Shown here: positions 7,325 to 16,369 of the stretch, piece by piece | How the letters are laid out: each line of letters begins with the position of its first letter | Position numbering within the stretch: the stretch's first letter is position 1 | Source: Desulfosarcinaceae bacterium | GTDB taxonomy: Bacteria > Desulfobacterota > Desulfobacteria > Desulfobacterales > Desulfosarcinaceae | Direction: 5' to 3' | DNA length: 64,000 nt | Assembly (NCBI GenBank): GCA_030066015.1 | Contig: JASJCL010000013.1 | Location: 32,352-96,351, forward strand | Program-made: the position numbers and the translations under genes | Notes under the pieces: generated by a model | Databases searched by the model: none | Told to the model about the DNA's origin: nothing | Seen by the model: the letters and a program-made list of their open reading frames with translations, nothing else

Positions 7325-8707
7325 ATGGATCTCTCCCCATATTGGAAAACCATCGTCGATACCTTACAGGACGGTGTAATGGTCGTGGACCCTTCGGGCC
7401 GCGTGCTGGCGGTGAACCCAGCCGCAGAGCGCCTCACGGGATACAGCGAAGCGGAACTTGTGGGCAAGTCCTGCCGTATCCTGGACTGCACCGGTTGCCA
7501 CATTATCGGGGAAGGGCCCGGCGAGCGCTGGTGCGGCCTTTACGCCAAAGGTGAGGTGCGCGCCAAGAAGTGCTTCATCACCAACAAGGCCCACAATCCG
7601 GTCAATGTCATTAAAAATGCCCGTGTGCTGCGGGATGATAATGGCGAGATCATCGGCGCGGTGGAAACCTTGACGGACATGTCGGAAATTGTGCGCCAAC
7701 AGCAGGAGATCAATGCGTTAAAACGCACCCTGAATCTGGATGAGGATTTCCAGGGGATTGTGGGGCAGGCGCCCGCCATGCAGCGGCTCTTCGAATTGAT
7801 CGACAACGTGGCCCAGACTTTGGCACCGGTGATGATCCGCGGCGAGAGCGGGACGGGTAAGGAGCTTGTGGCCCGAGCGATCCATGAGCGCAGTCGTCGC
7901 CGCAAGCAGCCCTTTATCAAGGTCAATTGTGCCGCCCTCAATGAAAACCTTCTCGAAAGCGAATTGTTCGGCCATGCCAAGGGTGCCTATACCGGGGCGG
8001 ATCGGGCCCGGATGGGACGCTTTCAAGCGGCCCACGGCGGCACCATTTTTCTGGATGAGATCGGCGATATCCCGCCGCAGACTCAGGTAAAATTGTTGCG
8101 GGTGCTGGAGGAGAAAGAGATCGAACGGGTGGGCGAGAATCGCTCCATATCCGTCGATGTGCGGGTCATCACGGCCACCAACCGCGACCTGGAAAGTTTG
8201 ATTGCCCAAGGGCGGTTTCGAGAGGATCTCTATTTTCGCATCAATGTGTTTCCGCTGGGCGTGCCCGCTCTTCGGGAACGCCGCGAAGATGTCCCCATCA
8301 TTGTTCAGCACTTCTTGCGGCTGAACAACTCAAAAACGGGCAAGCGCATTCTCGGCTTGACGCCCGAGGCCATGGAAAGGATGTCCGCCTACGACTGGCC
8401 GGGCAACGTGCGTGAACTTCGCAACGCCATCGAATATGCTTTCGTTCTATGCCATAGCGGCGCCATCAGCAGTCAGCACCTGCCGCCCAAAGTGGTTTAC
8501 GACAACCAGTGCGCCCCTGTGCCCCTTGCCGTATCGGATCCACCACCAGCGCAGGCGACGGTGGATCAGAAGCAGGCCTTGCTGGCAGCGTTACGAAAAG
8601 CGGGCGGCAATCAGAGCGCGGCGGCCCGGATGCTGGGCGTGAGCCGTGTGACGGTGTGGAAGCGGATGAAGAAGTGGGGCATCGATCCGAAGCAGGGATA
8701 TGGTTGA
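7325..8707 (+). CDS. sigma-54-dependent transcriptional activator (PAS, AAA+, Fis HTH)
   Basis: From the ATG at 7325 (GGTGGG upstream) the protein has 460 residues. A PAS domain spans about 5-125. An AAA+ domain follows with Walker A GESGTGKE (163-170), GAYTGA (210-215, the sigma-54 contact loop) and a Walker B strand ending FLDE. A Fis-type helix-turn-helix ends the protein (QSAAARMLGVSRVTVWKRM). The PAS domain carries five cysteines (50, 55, 58, 70 and 83), so it may hold a metal or Fe-S centre or sense thiol redox state. It faces two sigma-54 promoters and matching three-site clusters, so it most likely controls the sulfur module and possibly itself. Confidence 0.9.
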   Translation: MDLSPYWKTIVDTLQDGVMVVDPSGRVLAVNPAAERLTGYSEAELVGKSCRILDCTGCHIIGEGPGERWCGLYAKGEVRAKKCFITNKAHNPVNVIKNARVLRDDNGEIIGAVETLTDMSEIVRQQQEINALKRTLNLDEDFQGIVGQAPAMQRLFELIDNVAQTLAPVMIRGESGTGKELVARAIHERSRRRKQPFIKVNCAALNENLLESELFGHAKGAYTGADRARMGRFQAAHGGTIFLDEIGDIPPQTQVKLLRVLEEKEIERVGENRSISVDVRVITATNRDLESLIAQGRFREDLYFRINVFPLGVPALRERREDVPIIVQHFLRLNNSKTGKRILGLTPEAMERMSAYDWPGNVRELRNAIEYAFVLCHSGAISSQHLPPKVVYDNQCAPVPLAVSDPPPAQATVDQKQALLAALRKAGGNQSAAARMLGVSRVTVWKRMKKWGIDPKQGYG

Positions 8708-8883
8708 ACGAATCGATGGAGAGACAAGGACCGATGCGGACAACGCGGCATATTCTATGCCATGTTTTTGGGTAATATTCACTATCGACAATTTGCTGAA
8801 TGTTTTCTAATAAATAGCACATGCGCTCAAGTTCTACCAGATCAGCCCCTCCGGGACATCCCCCCACTTCCGATACGCCGGTA

Positions 8884-9276
8884 ATGGACAACGCGGTTTT
8901 CCAACGCTGTCGTGAAAAACTGGGCAAAACCCAGAAGGAGCTGGCCCAAATTCTATGCACCTCGCTCAAGTCGGTGCACGGCTATGAGCAGGGCTGGCGC
9001 AAGATCCCTGCCCATATCCAGCGCCTGCTGATGTTCCTGGTCATGCGGAAGCAATTCGGCCGGCGCAAACTGAAACCCTGCTGGGAGATCAATCACTGCC
9101 CCGCCAAGCTGCGCGAGCGCTGCCCCGCCAATGAGTTCAAAGCCGGCGACCTGTGCTGGTTCATCAGCGGTACGCTCTGCGATTGCAGTCCCCACGAATC
9201 CTGGGAAGCGAAGATCGCCATCTGCTGGCGGTGCAAAGCGTTCGCGCGGATTCGCAAACAACTCGAGGCGGACTAG
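8884..9276 (+). CDS. helix-turn-helix protein with two-CW cysteine domain
   Basis: The 130-residue protein has an XRE-like helix-turn-helix at about 5-55 (LGKTQKELAQILCTSLKSVHGYEQGW). A cysteine-rich C-terminus follows, with KPCWEINHCP, CPANEF, LCWF, CDC and ICWRCKAF; the repeated Cys-Trp pairs define the two-CW domain. That domain probably binds a metal or senses redox state. The start at 8884 gives a compact HTH, while an upstream ATG at 8821 would add 21 low-complexity residues; neither has a strong ribosome site. It lies between the sigma-54 regulator and metY, and its target is unknown. Confidence 0.75.
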   Translation: MDNAVFQRCREKLGKTQKELAQILCTSLKSVHGYEQGWRKIPAHIQRLLMFLVMRKQFGRRKLKPCWEINHCPAKLRERCPANEFKAGDLCWFISGTLCDCSPHESWEAKIAICWRCKAFARIRKQLEAD

Positions 9277-9394
9277 CGCGCCCTTCGACCCCTCCTCCGG
9301 TTGACTTTTTTCCATGGAATGCGCAGATTTGGGAGTTCCGTATCGTATATGCCATCGGACCTCTCGATCCGTCCCTGCCTGAAAGGAGCGCGCC

Positions 9395-10690
9395 ATGGAA
9401 TCCCGCACCCGCTTCGAAACCCTCTGCGTCCACGCCGGACAGCAACCCGATCCCGCTTCCACCGCCTGCGCGGTGCCCGTGCATCGCACCTCCTCCTATG
9501 TATTCAGGGATGCCGATCATGCCGCCGACCTGTTTGCGCTCAAGACCCCTGGCTACATCTACACGCGCCTGATGAACCCCACCCAGGATGTGCTGGAAAA
9601 GCGCATCGCTGCCCTAGAGGGGGGCGCCGCCGCCCTGGCCCTGGCATCGGGCACGGCCGCCATTCACTATGCCATCATCAACATCTGCGGTGTTGGCGAC
9701 GAGGTGGTTTCTTCGAGCAACCTCTACGGCGGCACCTACACCATGTTTGACACCATTTTACCCCAATTTGGGATTCGCACTCGCTTCGCCGACGCCGGCA
9801 AACCAGAGCAGTTGGCAGCGGCGATCAACGCCAAGACGCGGGCTATCTTCGTGGAGACCATCGGCAATCCGGCCCTGGACGTCACCGACCTGGACGCCGT
9901 CAGCCGTGTCGCTCACGACCACCATCTGCCCCTCATCGTGGACGGCACCTTCACCACGCCCTATCTGCTGCGGGCCATCGACCATGGTGCCGACATCGTG
10001 GTCAACTCGGTGACCAAGTGGATGGGGGGGCACGGCACCGGTATCGGGGGCGTCGTGGTGGACGCCGGCCGCTTCGACTGGACCGATCCCAAGTTCACGC
10101 TCTACAACGAGCCGGACCCCGGCTATCATGGCCTGCGCTACGCCCACGACCTGGGCGAACAGAACTCGCTGGCCTACATTCTGCGCATGCGGCTGGTACC
10201 TCTGCGCAACCTGGGCGCCTGTATTTCACCGGACAACGCCTGGATTTTTCTTCAAGGGCTCGAAACCCTTCACCTGCGGATGGAGCGCCACAGTCAGAAT
10301 GCGATGGCGGTTGCGCGCTTTCTCAGCAAGCACCCTCAGGTAGACTGGGTGCGGTATCCGGGTCTTCCCGAGGATCCCACCCACGAGACCGCCTGCCGTT
10401 TCCTCAAGCGCGGCTTCGGCGCCATGGTCGTCTTCGGGGTCAAAGGGGGGAAGGCCGCCGGGCAGCGTTTCATCGAAAGCCTGCAGTTGTTTACCCACCA
10501 GGCCAACGTGGGGGATGCGAAAAGCCTGGCCATCCATCCGGCTTCCACCACCCACTCCCAGCTCGACGAAGAGCAGCAGCGGGCCGCCGGCGCCTCGCCG
10601 GACCTGGTGCGGCTCTCCGTGGGGATCGAGGCCGAGGCGGACATCCTGGCCGACCTCAATCAGGCGCTCAACGCCTGCTGCACCCTGTAA
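9395..10690 (+). CDS. metY: O-acetylhomoserine aminocarboxypropyltransferase (sulfhydrylase)
   Basis: The 431-residue PLP enzyme of the Cys/Met metabolism family starts [15 protein letters not shown]. The PLP lysine is K208 in [11 protein letters not shown], and SGTAAI and [11 protein letters not shown] are conserved family segments. It makes homocysteine from O-acetylhomoserine and sulfide in the cytoplasm. The length is normal. It is the first gene of a metY-metX-metW operon, with GAAAGGAG upstream of the ATG. It puts free sulfide into amino acids. Confidence 0.95.
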   Translation: MESRTRFETLCVHAGQQPDPASTACAVPVHRTSSYVFRDADHAADLFALKTPGYIYTRLMNPTQDVLEKRIAALEGGAAALALASGTAAIHYAIINICGVGDEVVSSSNLYGGTYTMFDTILPQFGIRTRFADAGKPEQLAAAINAKTRAIFVETIGNPALDVTDLDAVSRVAHDHHLPLIVDGTFTTPYLLRAIDHGADIVVNSVTKWMGGHGTGIGGVVVDAGRFDWTDPKFTLYNEPDPGYHGLRYAHDLGEQNSLAYILRMRLVPLRNLGACISPDNAWIFLQGLETLHLRMERHSQNAMAVARFLSKHPQVDWVRYPGLPEDPTHETACRFLKRGFGAMVVFGVKGGKAAGQRFIESLQLFTHQANVGDAKSLAIHPASTTHSQLDEEQQRAAGASPDLVRLSVGIEAEADILADLNQALNACCTL

Positions 10691-10714
10691 AGGCGCGCCG
10701 TCGAGGAAGCTGTC

Positions 10715-11884
10715 ATGAGTGAATACGCCGCCCGCCACAAGGATGACCGCAGTGTCGGTATTGTGGTGCCCCGGTTTTACACCTTCGGGGAACCGCCGCA
10801 GGAGATGCGCCTCGCCTCCGGCGCCACCCTGGGCCCCATCACGCTGGCTTACGAAACCTACGGCCGGTTAAACGATCGCCGGAATAACGCCATCTTGATC
10901 CTGCACGCTTTCTCCGGCGACGCGCACGTGGCGGGCGTGCACCAGGAGAGCGACGAGAAGCCGGGTTGGTGGGAGTACATGGTCGGCCCGGGGAAGGGGA
11001 TCGACACGGAGCGCTTTTTCGTCATCTGCATCAACATCCTGGGCAGCTGTATGGGCTCCACCGGGCCGGCGTCCACCAATCCCGCAACGGATCAGCCCTA
11101 CGCCCTGGACTTTCCCATGGTGACCATCGGCGATATGGTGCGCGCCCAGAAGGTGCTTCTCGACCACCTCGGTATCGGCCGGCTGCATGCCGTCATCGGC
11201 GGTTCGGTGGGGGGGATGCAGGCGCTGGAGTGGTGCGTTCGCTATCCCCAGCGGGTCAAGGCCGCTGTGCTGCTGGCCACCACCACGCGCCACTCCGCCC
11301 TGGCCATTGCGTTCAATGAGGTGGCCCGTCAGGCCATCATGGCCGATCCCAACTGGTGCCAGGGGCAGTACTACGGACAGACCAAACCCGACATGGGGCT
11401 GGCCGTGGCGCGCATGATCGGTCATGTCACCTATCTCAGCGATGCCGCCATGCGCCTCAAGTTCGGGCGGCGTCTCAAGGATAAGACCGACTTCAGCTTC
11501 AACTTCGATGCGGATTTCCAGGTGGAGAGCTATCTGCGCTATCAGGGCGCCAAGTTCGTCGAACGTTTCGATGCCAACTCACTGCTGTTCATCACCAAGG
11601 CGGCCGATTACTTCGACCTGGAGCGTGAGTACGGCGAGGGCTCTCTGGTCAGCGCCTTCGCCCGCGCCCAATGCCGGTTCCTGGTGGTCTCCTTCTCTTC
11701 GGATTGGCTCTACCCCACCTATCAATCCCGCAATATGGTCCAGGCCATGAAAAAAAACGGCCTTGATGTGAGCTTCTGCGAGGTCGAGGCCCAATGGGGG
11801 CATGACGCTTTTTTGATCCCCAATCCCCGCCTTTCCAATCTCATGCGAGGGTTTCTGACCAATGGTGCAAGCCCCCAAAGCTGA
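10715..11884 (+). CDS. metX: homoserine O-acetyltransferase
   Basis: The 389-residue alpha/beta hydrolase-fold enzyme acetylates homoserine with acetyl-CoA. The nucleophile serine is S164 in GGSVGGMQALEW, NILGSCMGSTGP is the conserved MetX loop, and the terminal WGHDAFL holds the catalytic histidine. The gene follows metY by 24 bases. Its end overlaps metW by 23 bases, the common metX-metW arrangement. Confidence 0.95.
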   Translation: MSEYAARHKDDRSVGIVVPRFYTFGEPPQEMRLASGATLGPITLAYETYGRLNDRRNNAILILHAFSGDAHVAGVHQESDEKPGWWEYMVGPGKGIDTERFFVICINILGSCMGSTGPASTNPATDQPYALDFPMVTIGDMVRAQKVLLDHLGIGRLHAVIGGSVGGMQALEWCVRYPQRVKAAVLLATTTRHSALAIAFNEVARQAIMADPNWCQGQYYGQTKPDMGLAVARMIGHVTYLSDAAMRLKFGRRLKDKTDFSFNFDADFQVESYLRYQGAKFVERFDANSLLFITKAADYFDLEREYGEGSLVSAFARAQCRFLVVSFSSDWLYPTYQSRNMVQAMKKNGLDVSFCEVEAQWGHDAFLIPNPRLSNLMRGFLTNGASPQS

Positions 11885-12512
11885 TACCCCGGCCGTCGCC
11901 CGGGCCACCATCCGCTATGACCTCCAGATGGTCGCCGGCTGGGTGCCCCACGGTGCCCGCGTCCTTGGCCTGGGATGTGGGGAGGGGGAGCTCCTGGCCT
12001 ACCTCAAACATTACAAGGCGGTGCGTTGCACCGGTATCGAGATCGACGAAGCACGGGTGGCCACCTGTATCGAAAAGGGGCTCAGCGTTCTCCAGGGAGA
12101 TATCAATACCGAGGTGCTGGATTATCCCGACGAGAGCTTCGACGTGGTCATACTGGCCCAGACCCTTCAGCAGATCTATGCGCCTGACCAGCTGATCCAC
12201 CAGATGCTGCGCATCGGCAAGCGCTGTGTGGTGAGTTTTCCCAACTTCAGCCACTGGCGGGTACGGCTGCAGCTGCTGATGAAGGGCCGCGCGCCGGTCA
12301 CCAAACAGCTGCCCTACCAATGGTACGATACGCCCAATATCCGCGTCATCTCTCTCAAGGATTTTCGGCGCTTCGCCCGCCAGGTGGGCTTTCGGATTTA
12401 CAAAGAGGTCGCCATCGCCATGAACCAGGATGGCACCTATGGTCAAAATATTCGGCTGTGGCCCGACCTGCGCGCCTCCTACGGTCTTTTTCTCATTGGG
12501 CGCGCCTACTGA
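11862..12512 (+). CDS. metW: methionine biosynthesis protein MetW
   Basis: The 216-residue class I SAM-methyltransferase-fold protein has GARVLGLGCGEGELLAYL as its SAM site, and QTLQQIYAPDQLIHQMLRIGKRCVVSFPNF is characteristic of MetW. In bacteria with MetX-MetW pairs it is needed for MetX activity. The start at 11862 lies inside the end of metX, so translation is coupled. No odd features. Confidence 0.93.
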   Translation: MVQAPKADTPAVARATIRYDLQMVAGWVPHGARVLGLGCGEGELLAYLKHYKAVRCTGIEIDEARVATCIEKGLSVLQGDINTEVLDYPDESFDVVILAQTLQQIYAPDQLIHQMLRIGKRCVVSFPNFSHWRVRLQLLMKGRAPVTKQLPYQWYDTPNIRVISLKDFRRFARQVGFRIYKEVAIAMNQDGTYGQNIRLWPDLRASYGLFLIGRAY

Positions 12513-12515
12513 GGC

Positions 12516-12570
12516 CCCAGCTGGCTGAGGCCTCTGCTGAGGTTAGCCCTCAGCTGGGCTTAGGCCTAAG
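12516..12570 (+). repeat. palindromic sequence after metW
   Basis: CCCAGCTG (12516-12523) pairs with CAGCTGGG (12551-12558). A perfect 12-bp palindrome, CTTAGGCCTAAG, follows at once (12559-12570). There is no T-run, so it is an uncertain terminator; it could instead be a binding site in front of the rhodanese gene. Confidence 0.45.
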
Positions 12571-12594
12571 CAGGGCAATTGGAGGAAACCTGCC

Positions 12595-13074
12595 ATGCAC
12601 CGGATAACCGATACGATCACCTTCGCGCGCTCGGCAGTGGTCCGCAGTGCGCTCCTCGCCGTGATGCTGGTCAGTTTCGGGATCAATCCGCCGGCCACCT
12701 TGGCGGCCGAAGAGAGCGTTCACCTGAATCCGGATGCCGCCATGCGTCAGATTGCGGCCCAGCTGGGTGATCCCAACTTCGTGCTGTTGGATGTCCGAAC
12801 CCCCGGAGAGTTCGCCAAGGGCCATATCCAGGGGGCCAAGCTGCTCGACTTCTACCACCGCGCTTTTCTCAGCCGCCTCAAAACCCTCGATCGCGGCAAG
12901 ACCTATCTGCTCTATTGCCGCACAGGGAACCGCAGCGGGCGCACCCTCGACACCATGGCCAAGCTGGGATTTACAGAGGTGGCCCATCTGGCCGGGGGAA
13001 TCGTTGCCTGGCAAGGCAAGGGCTATTCGTTGATCAAGTCGACGGTGGTCGATCCCGATCTGCTGGCGCCCTGA
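12595..13074 (+). CDS. exported single-domain rhodanese
   Basis: The 159-residue protein has an N-terminal hydrophobic signal (about residues 14-41, cleavage near TLAAEE) and one rhodanese domain. DVRTPGEFAKGHIQGA is the CH2A segment and CRTGNRSG is the active-site loop with the catalytic cysteine. GAGG-type sequence precedes the ATG. It follows metW after 82 bases and may be co-transcribed. It is the second periplasmic rhodanese of the window, which supports sulfane-sulfur handling outside the cytoplasm. Confidence 0.88.
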   Translation: MHRITDTITFARSAVVRSALLAVMLVSFGINPPATLAAEESVHLNPDAAMRQIAAQLGDPNFVLLDVRTPGEFAKGHIQGAKLLDFYHRAFLSRLKTLDRGKTYLLYCRTGNRSGRTLDTMAKLGFTEVAHLAGGIVAWQGKGYSLIKSTVVDPDLLAP

Positions 13075-13149
13075 TGCCTGCGCGGCCCATCTGGCTGTGG
13101 CCCATGGCCGGTCACGAATCGAAAAATTTCCCACCGAAACGGAGTGCAT

Positions 13150-13926
13150 ATGCGTTTTCGTCCCTGCATCGATCTGCATCAAGGAGTGGTCAAGCAGATC
13201 GTCGGCGCCACCCTCGACGATGACGACAGCGCTGCCGTCACCACCAATTTCGAAGCCCGCCGGCCGGCGGGCTGGTTTGCCGAGCGCTACCGCCGGGATG
13301 GCCTCACCGGGGGCCATGTGATCTGCCTGGGGCAAGGCAACACCACGGCTGCTCGCGACGCCCTGGCCGCCTGGCCGGGGGGGCTGCAGATCGGCGGTGG
13401 CGTAAACCTGGAGAATGCAGCGGCATGGCTCGATGCCGGCGCAGCGGCGGTGATCGTCACCTCATGGGTATTCCACGACGGCCTCCTGGATCGCCGACGA
13501 CTGACCCAACTCTCCCAGAGAGTGGGGCCCCAGCGGCTGGTGCTCGATTTGAGCTGCCGCCTGAAAGATGGGGCCTATTACATCGTCACAGACCGCTGGC
13601 AGCGCTTCACCCAGGAGAAAATCTCCGCGGCCCTGCTGGCCGACCTTTCCACCTATTGTTCCGAATACCTGGTACACGCCGTGGATGTGGAGGGCAAGTG
13701 CAGCGGGATCGAAGCCGATCTGGTGGCCCTGCTGGCCGGTTGCTCCGAGCGGCCCATCACCTATGCCGGGGGGATTCACCACCAGGACGATCTGGACCTT
13801 ATCGAAACGATGGGACAGGGCCGCATCGATTTTACCGTCGGCAGCGCCCTGGACCTGTTCGGTGGCAGCGGGTTCGCCTACACCGATCTGGCCGCCCGTT
13901 ACGGACCCGGCCGCAAAATCGGCTGA
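13150..13926 (+). CDS. hisA: ProFAR isomerase, eukaryotic-type HisA
   Basis: The 258-residue TIM-barrel protein starts MRFRPCIDLHQGVVKQIVG. It contains GGLQIGGGVNLENAAAWLDAGAAAVIVTSWVF, HAVDVEGKCSGIEADL and TYAGGIHHQDDLDLI. These match the fungal/plant HIS6-type isomerase rather than standard bacterial HisA, which has a DxxxG.VRL start. It converts ProFAR to PRFAR in histidine synthesis. The ATG at 13150 has GGAG five bases upstream; a GTG two codons earlier overlaps that site and is less likely. No other his gene is in the window. Confidence 0.88.
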   Translation: MRFRPCIDLHQGVVKQIVGATLDDDDSAAVTTNFEARRPAGWFAERYRRDGLTGGHVICLGQGNTTAARDALAAWPGGLQIGGGVNLENAAAWLDAGAAAVIVTSWVFHDGLLDRRRLTQLSQRVGPQRLVLDLSCRLKDGAYYIVTDRWQRFTQEKISAALLADLSTYCSEYLVHAVDVEGKCSGIEADLVALLAGCSERPITYAGGIHHQDDLDLIETMGQGRIDFTVGSALDLFGGSGFAYTDLAARYGPGRKIG

Positions 13927-14034
13927 ACATCGACGGGATCGACATTCGAATTGCCGTTCAGGCGGGGCGCCGCCGCACCGCTAAGGCAACCCTGGAGAGT
14001 GGTTTGGCACGTCGGATCTCCCGACGGCGCCCCA

Positions 14035-14847
14035 CTATTGTGCCAAGACGTAGACGCCCATTCCCGCCGGTAGGATCAACCCCAGGTTGCTCATGTTCGA
14101 GGCCACCAGGGCGTCGAGACCCTGTTGCGCGTCATCAATGCGGTGGAGTCGCCCGCGCTGTTTCTCCAGGCGGAAAATTTCGAAAAAGGAGACCGCCTCC
14201 GGAAGTGAGGTGATAAAGCCCAGCACCCAGCCGACGATCCAGGAGGGCATCTTCAACTCCACGATCAGCGCGTGGGCGCTGCTGCCCAGGAAACGACCCG
14301 CTACCAGTACGATCAGCACCCCCACCAGGATCGCCGCCATGCCCCGCAAGGGCCCCTCCCCCGACGGTTCGGCGGCCGCCTCCGGCACCCGAACTGGCCG
14401 GTTCAACCGCAGATCGATCAGCTTGTACAGGCCGAAAAACGCCAGCAGCAGGAGGGCGACGCCACCATTGATGGTGACCGCCAGGGCATGCATGGCGAGG
14501 GGTACGGCGATGGAGAGCACACCGAAACCCACCTCGTCCAGTAGCTGCAGGGACAGCAGGTCGCGATGCTGCCCATAGGCGAACAAGGCGATCAGAAAGA
14601 GACCAAAATTGATGATGTTGGAGGATGCGATGTTCCAGAAGCCGGCATCGAAGACACCGCTCAAGCCGGCGGCGACCACGATGGTGAACTCGGGCACGCT
14701 GGTCACATAACCGACCAGCTGGCCGCGGGTCTTGTTGGAGAGCTGGAGGGCAAGGCAGACCCGGTCAATGCCGCGCATCAACAAGAAACGAACGGCGAGC
14801 ACCGTTACCGCGGCGCTCACGGTCAAGATCATACACGCGAAAATCAT
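14035..14847 (-). CDS. sodium/calcium exchanger-family (CaCA) membrane protein
   Basis: The 270-residue protein has eight to nine hydrophobic helices. Two inverted alpha-repeats are visible: GYVTSVPEFTIVVAAGLSG with ASSNIINFGL, and GFITSLPEAVSFFEI with ASNMSNLGLI. Their acidic and asparagine residues form the ion site in CaCA exchangers. It is somewhat shorter than YrbG-type proteins (about 320). Transported ion unknown. It follows the AI-2E permease gene after 122 bases. Confidence 0.8.
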   Translation of the reverse strand: MIFACMILTVSAAVTVLAVRFLLMRGIDRVCLALQLSNKTRGQLVGYVTSVPEFTIVVAAGLSGVFDAGFWNIASSNIINFGLFLIALFAYGQHRDLLSLQLLDEVGFGVLSIAVPLAMHALAVTINGGVALLLLAFFGLYKLIDLRLNRPVRVPEAAAEPSGEGPLRGMAAILVGVLIVLVAGRFLGSSAHALIVELKMPSWIVGWVLGFITSLPEAVSFFEIFRLEKQRGRLHRIDDAQQGLDALVASNMSNLGLILPAGMGVYVLAQ

Positions 14848-14969
14848 GCTCGCTGCTTTTCCTATCTCGGAGTGGGAGGGGGACGGGGCACCACCAGGCC
14901 CGTTTTATGGCACGCGGATCAGGGCGTGTCAAAAGCGATGCGGCCGTAACAGTCCATGCGGAGGGGGGC

Positions 14970-16058
14970 CTAATCGCCTGCTTCGGCGGCGGCCGCCTCC
15001 GCCATGGTGCGTTGCCGGTTGAACCAGGATTTGATCACCGCGTTGATAAGGGTGGCCAGGGGGATGGCAAAGAACAGGCCCCATAGCCCCCACAGGCCGC
15101 CGAAGACCAGTACGGCGATGATGATGGCGATGGGGTGCAGGTTGATCACCTCCGACAGCAGCAGGGGCGCCAAGAGGTTGCCGTCCAGGAGCTGAATGAT
15201 GGTATAGGCCACGATGGCCCAGAGCGCCTTGGGATCCCATCCCCACTGAAAATAGGCGATCAGCGCGACCGGCAGAAACATTACCGTTACGCCGATATAG
15301 GGGAAAATCACCGAGAGCCCCACAAATAGGGATAGCAGGAGGGAAAACTGCATATCCATAAGGGTGAAGGTCATGAAGCTGATGCCCCAGATGATCAGAA
15401 TTTCCCAACCCTTGCCGCGCACGTAGTTGGCGATCTGGGCGTTGACCTCCCGCCACACCGAGGAGGCCAAACTCAGGTTGTCCGGCAGGAAACTGGCCAG
15501 CCAGGTCAGTATCATCTCCTTGTCCTTGAGGAAGAAGAAGACCAGTATGGGCACCAATATCAGGTAGACGACCACTGAAATCAGGCCGATCACCGACGCA
15601 ACTGAGAGGGAAAGCATCCGTCTGGCGAAACCGGTCAACCCGGCATTGATGAATTGGAAAATCTGCTCGATCTGGTTCTCGGAGATCAACTCGGGATAGC
15701 GCACCGGCAGCTGCATCAACTGGTTACGCCCGAAGGTCAGCATGGTGGGCAGCTGCTGAACCAATTGGCTGATCTGGCGCGACAGCAGCGGCAAAAGCCA
15801 AAGGATCAGGATGAACAAGATGGCGATGAAGAGCAGGAAGACGAGGCCGACCGCCAGCCGCTGTGGAAAGCGTCGCTTCTGCAGAAAGCCAACCAGACCG
15901 TCGAGCAGATAGGCGATGACGAGCGCTACCAGCACGGGCATCAACAGGTTGCCCAGAAAGAAGACAAAGGCAAATCCCGCGATGAGCAGGATCCCCAGGA
16001 CGATCACCTGCGGGTCCGAAAGATAGCGTTTCGACCAATCGCGAACCAGTTGTAGCAT
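14970..16058 (-). CDS. AI-2E family transporter (PerM-like permease)
   Basis: The 362-residue protein has about eight membrane helices. The family layout is clear: a paired N-terminal helix, a long amphipathic middle (about 130-200), then the cluster ending PYIGVTVMFLP and GNLLAPLLLSEVINLHPIAII. The latter is the conserved C-terminal core of this family. Members export signals or ions, and the substrate here is unknown. The ATG at 16058 is preferred over a 40-residue longer frame because GAGGAAG lies just upstream and the first helix then starts normally. Confidence 0.88.
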   Translation of the reverse strand: MLQLVRDWSKRYLSDPQVIVLGILLIAGFAFVFFLGNLLMPVLVALVIAYLLDGLVGFLQKRRFPQRLAVGLVFLLFIAILFILILWLLPLLSRQISQLVQQLPTMLTFGRNQLMQLPVRYPELISENQIEQIFQFINAGLTGFARRMLSLSVASVIGLISVVVYLILVPILVFFFLKDKEMILTWLASFLPDNLSLASSVWREVNAQIANYVRGKGWEILIIWGISFMTFTLMDMQFSLLLSLFVGLSVIFPYIGVTVMFLPVALIAYFQWGWDPKALWAIVAYTIIQLLDGNLLAPLLLSEVINLHPIAIIIAVLVFGGLWGLWGLFFAIPLATLINAVIKSWFNRQRTMAEAAAAEAGD

Positions 16059-16369
16059 GTGTGGCTTCCTCTGGGTGGGGAACTGATTTGCTGGAATCAG
16101 CCGATCACCGATCAATCCCGGCGCGCTCAGCCAGCCCTTCAAGCGACCCAGCCAGAGCGGTGTCGGGTATCGTCGCATCGGACCTGGGTCTGGGGTGCAT
16201 GGCCCCTCATTGCGCCCGGGGGGGTGATGGCCGACTATTGCAAGATTATGGGCGTCCTTCCCGAAAAATCAAGAGCATGGCGGAGAAGACGCATCAGCGG
16301 GGCCAAAAAAAAAACGCCCCGGGGCTTGCCCGGAGCGTTTTTGCGGTCCTATTGCCGAACTGGCGGGGC
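16059..16369. other. intergenic region upstream of the AI-2E permease gene
   Basis: Apart from the terminator at 16306-16343, no gene or clear promoter was found here. Short frames in it lack family features and ribosome sites. Confidence 0.5.
16306..16343 (-). terminator. rho-independent terminator of the hydroxylamine oxidoreductase-like operon
   Basis: A GC-rich stem (ACGCTCCGGG with a CCCGGGGCGT partner on the minus strand) is followed by a run of ten T on that strand. It lies 26 bases past the stop of the octahaem cytochrome gene at 16370. Confidence 0.85.

Noticed and set aside
9301..9329. TTGACT with a possible -10 before metY
   Set aside because: The -10 match (CAGATT) is weak, and no riboswitch fold could be supported.
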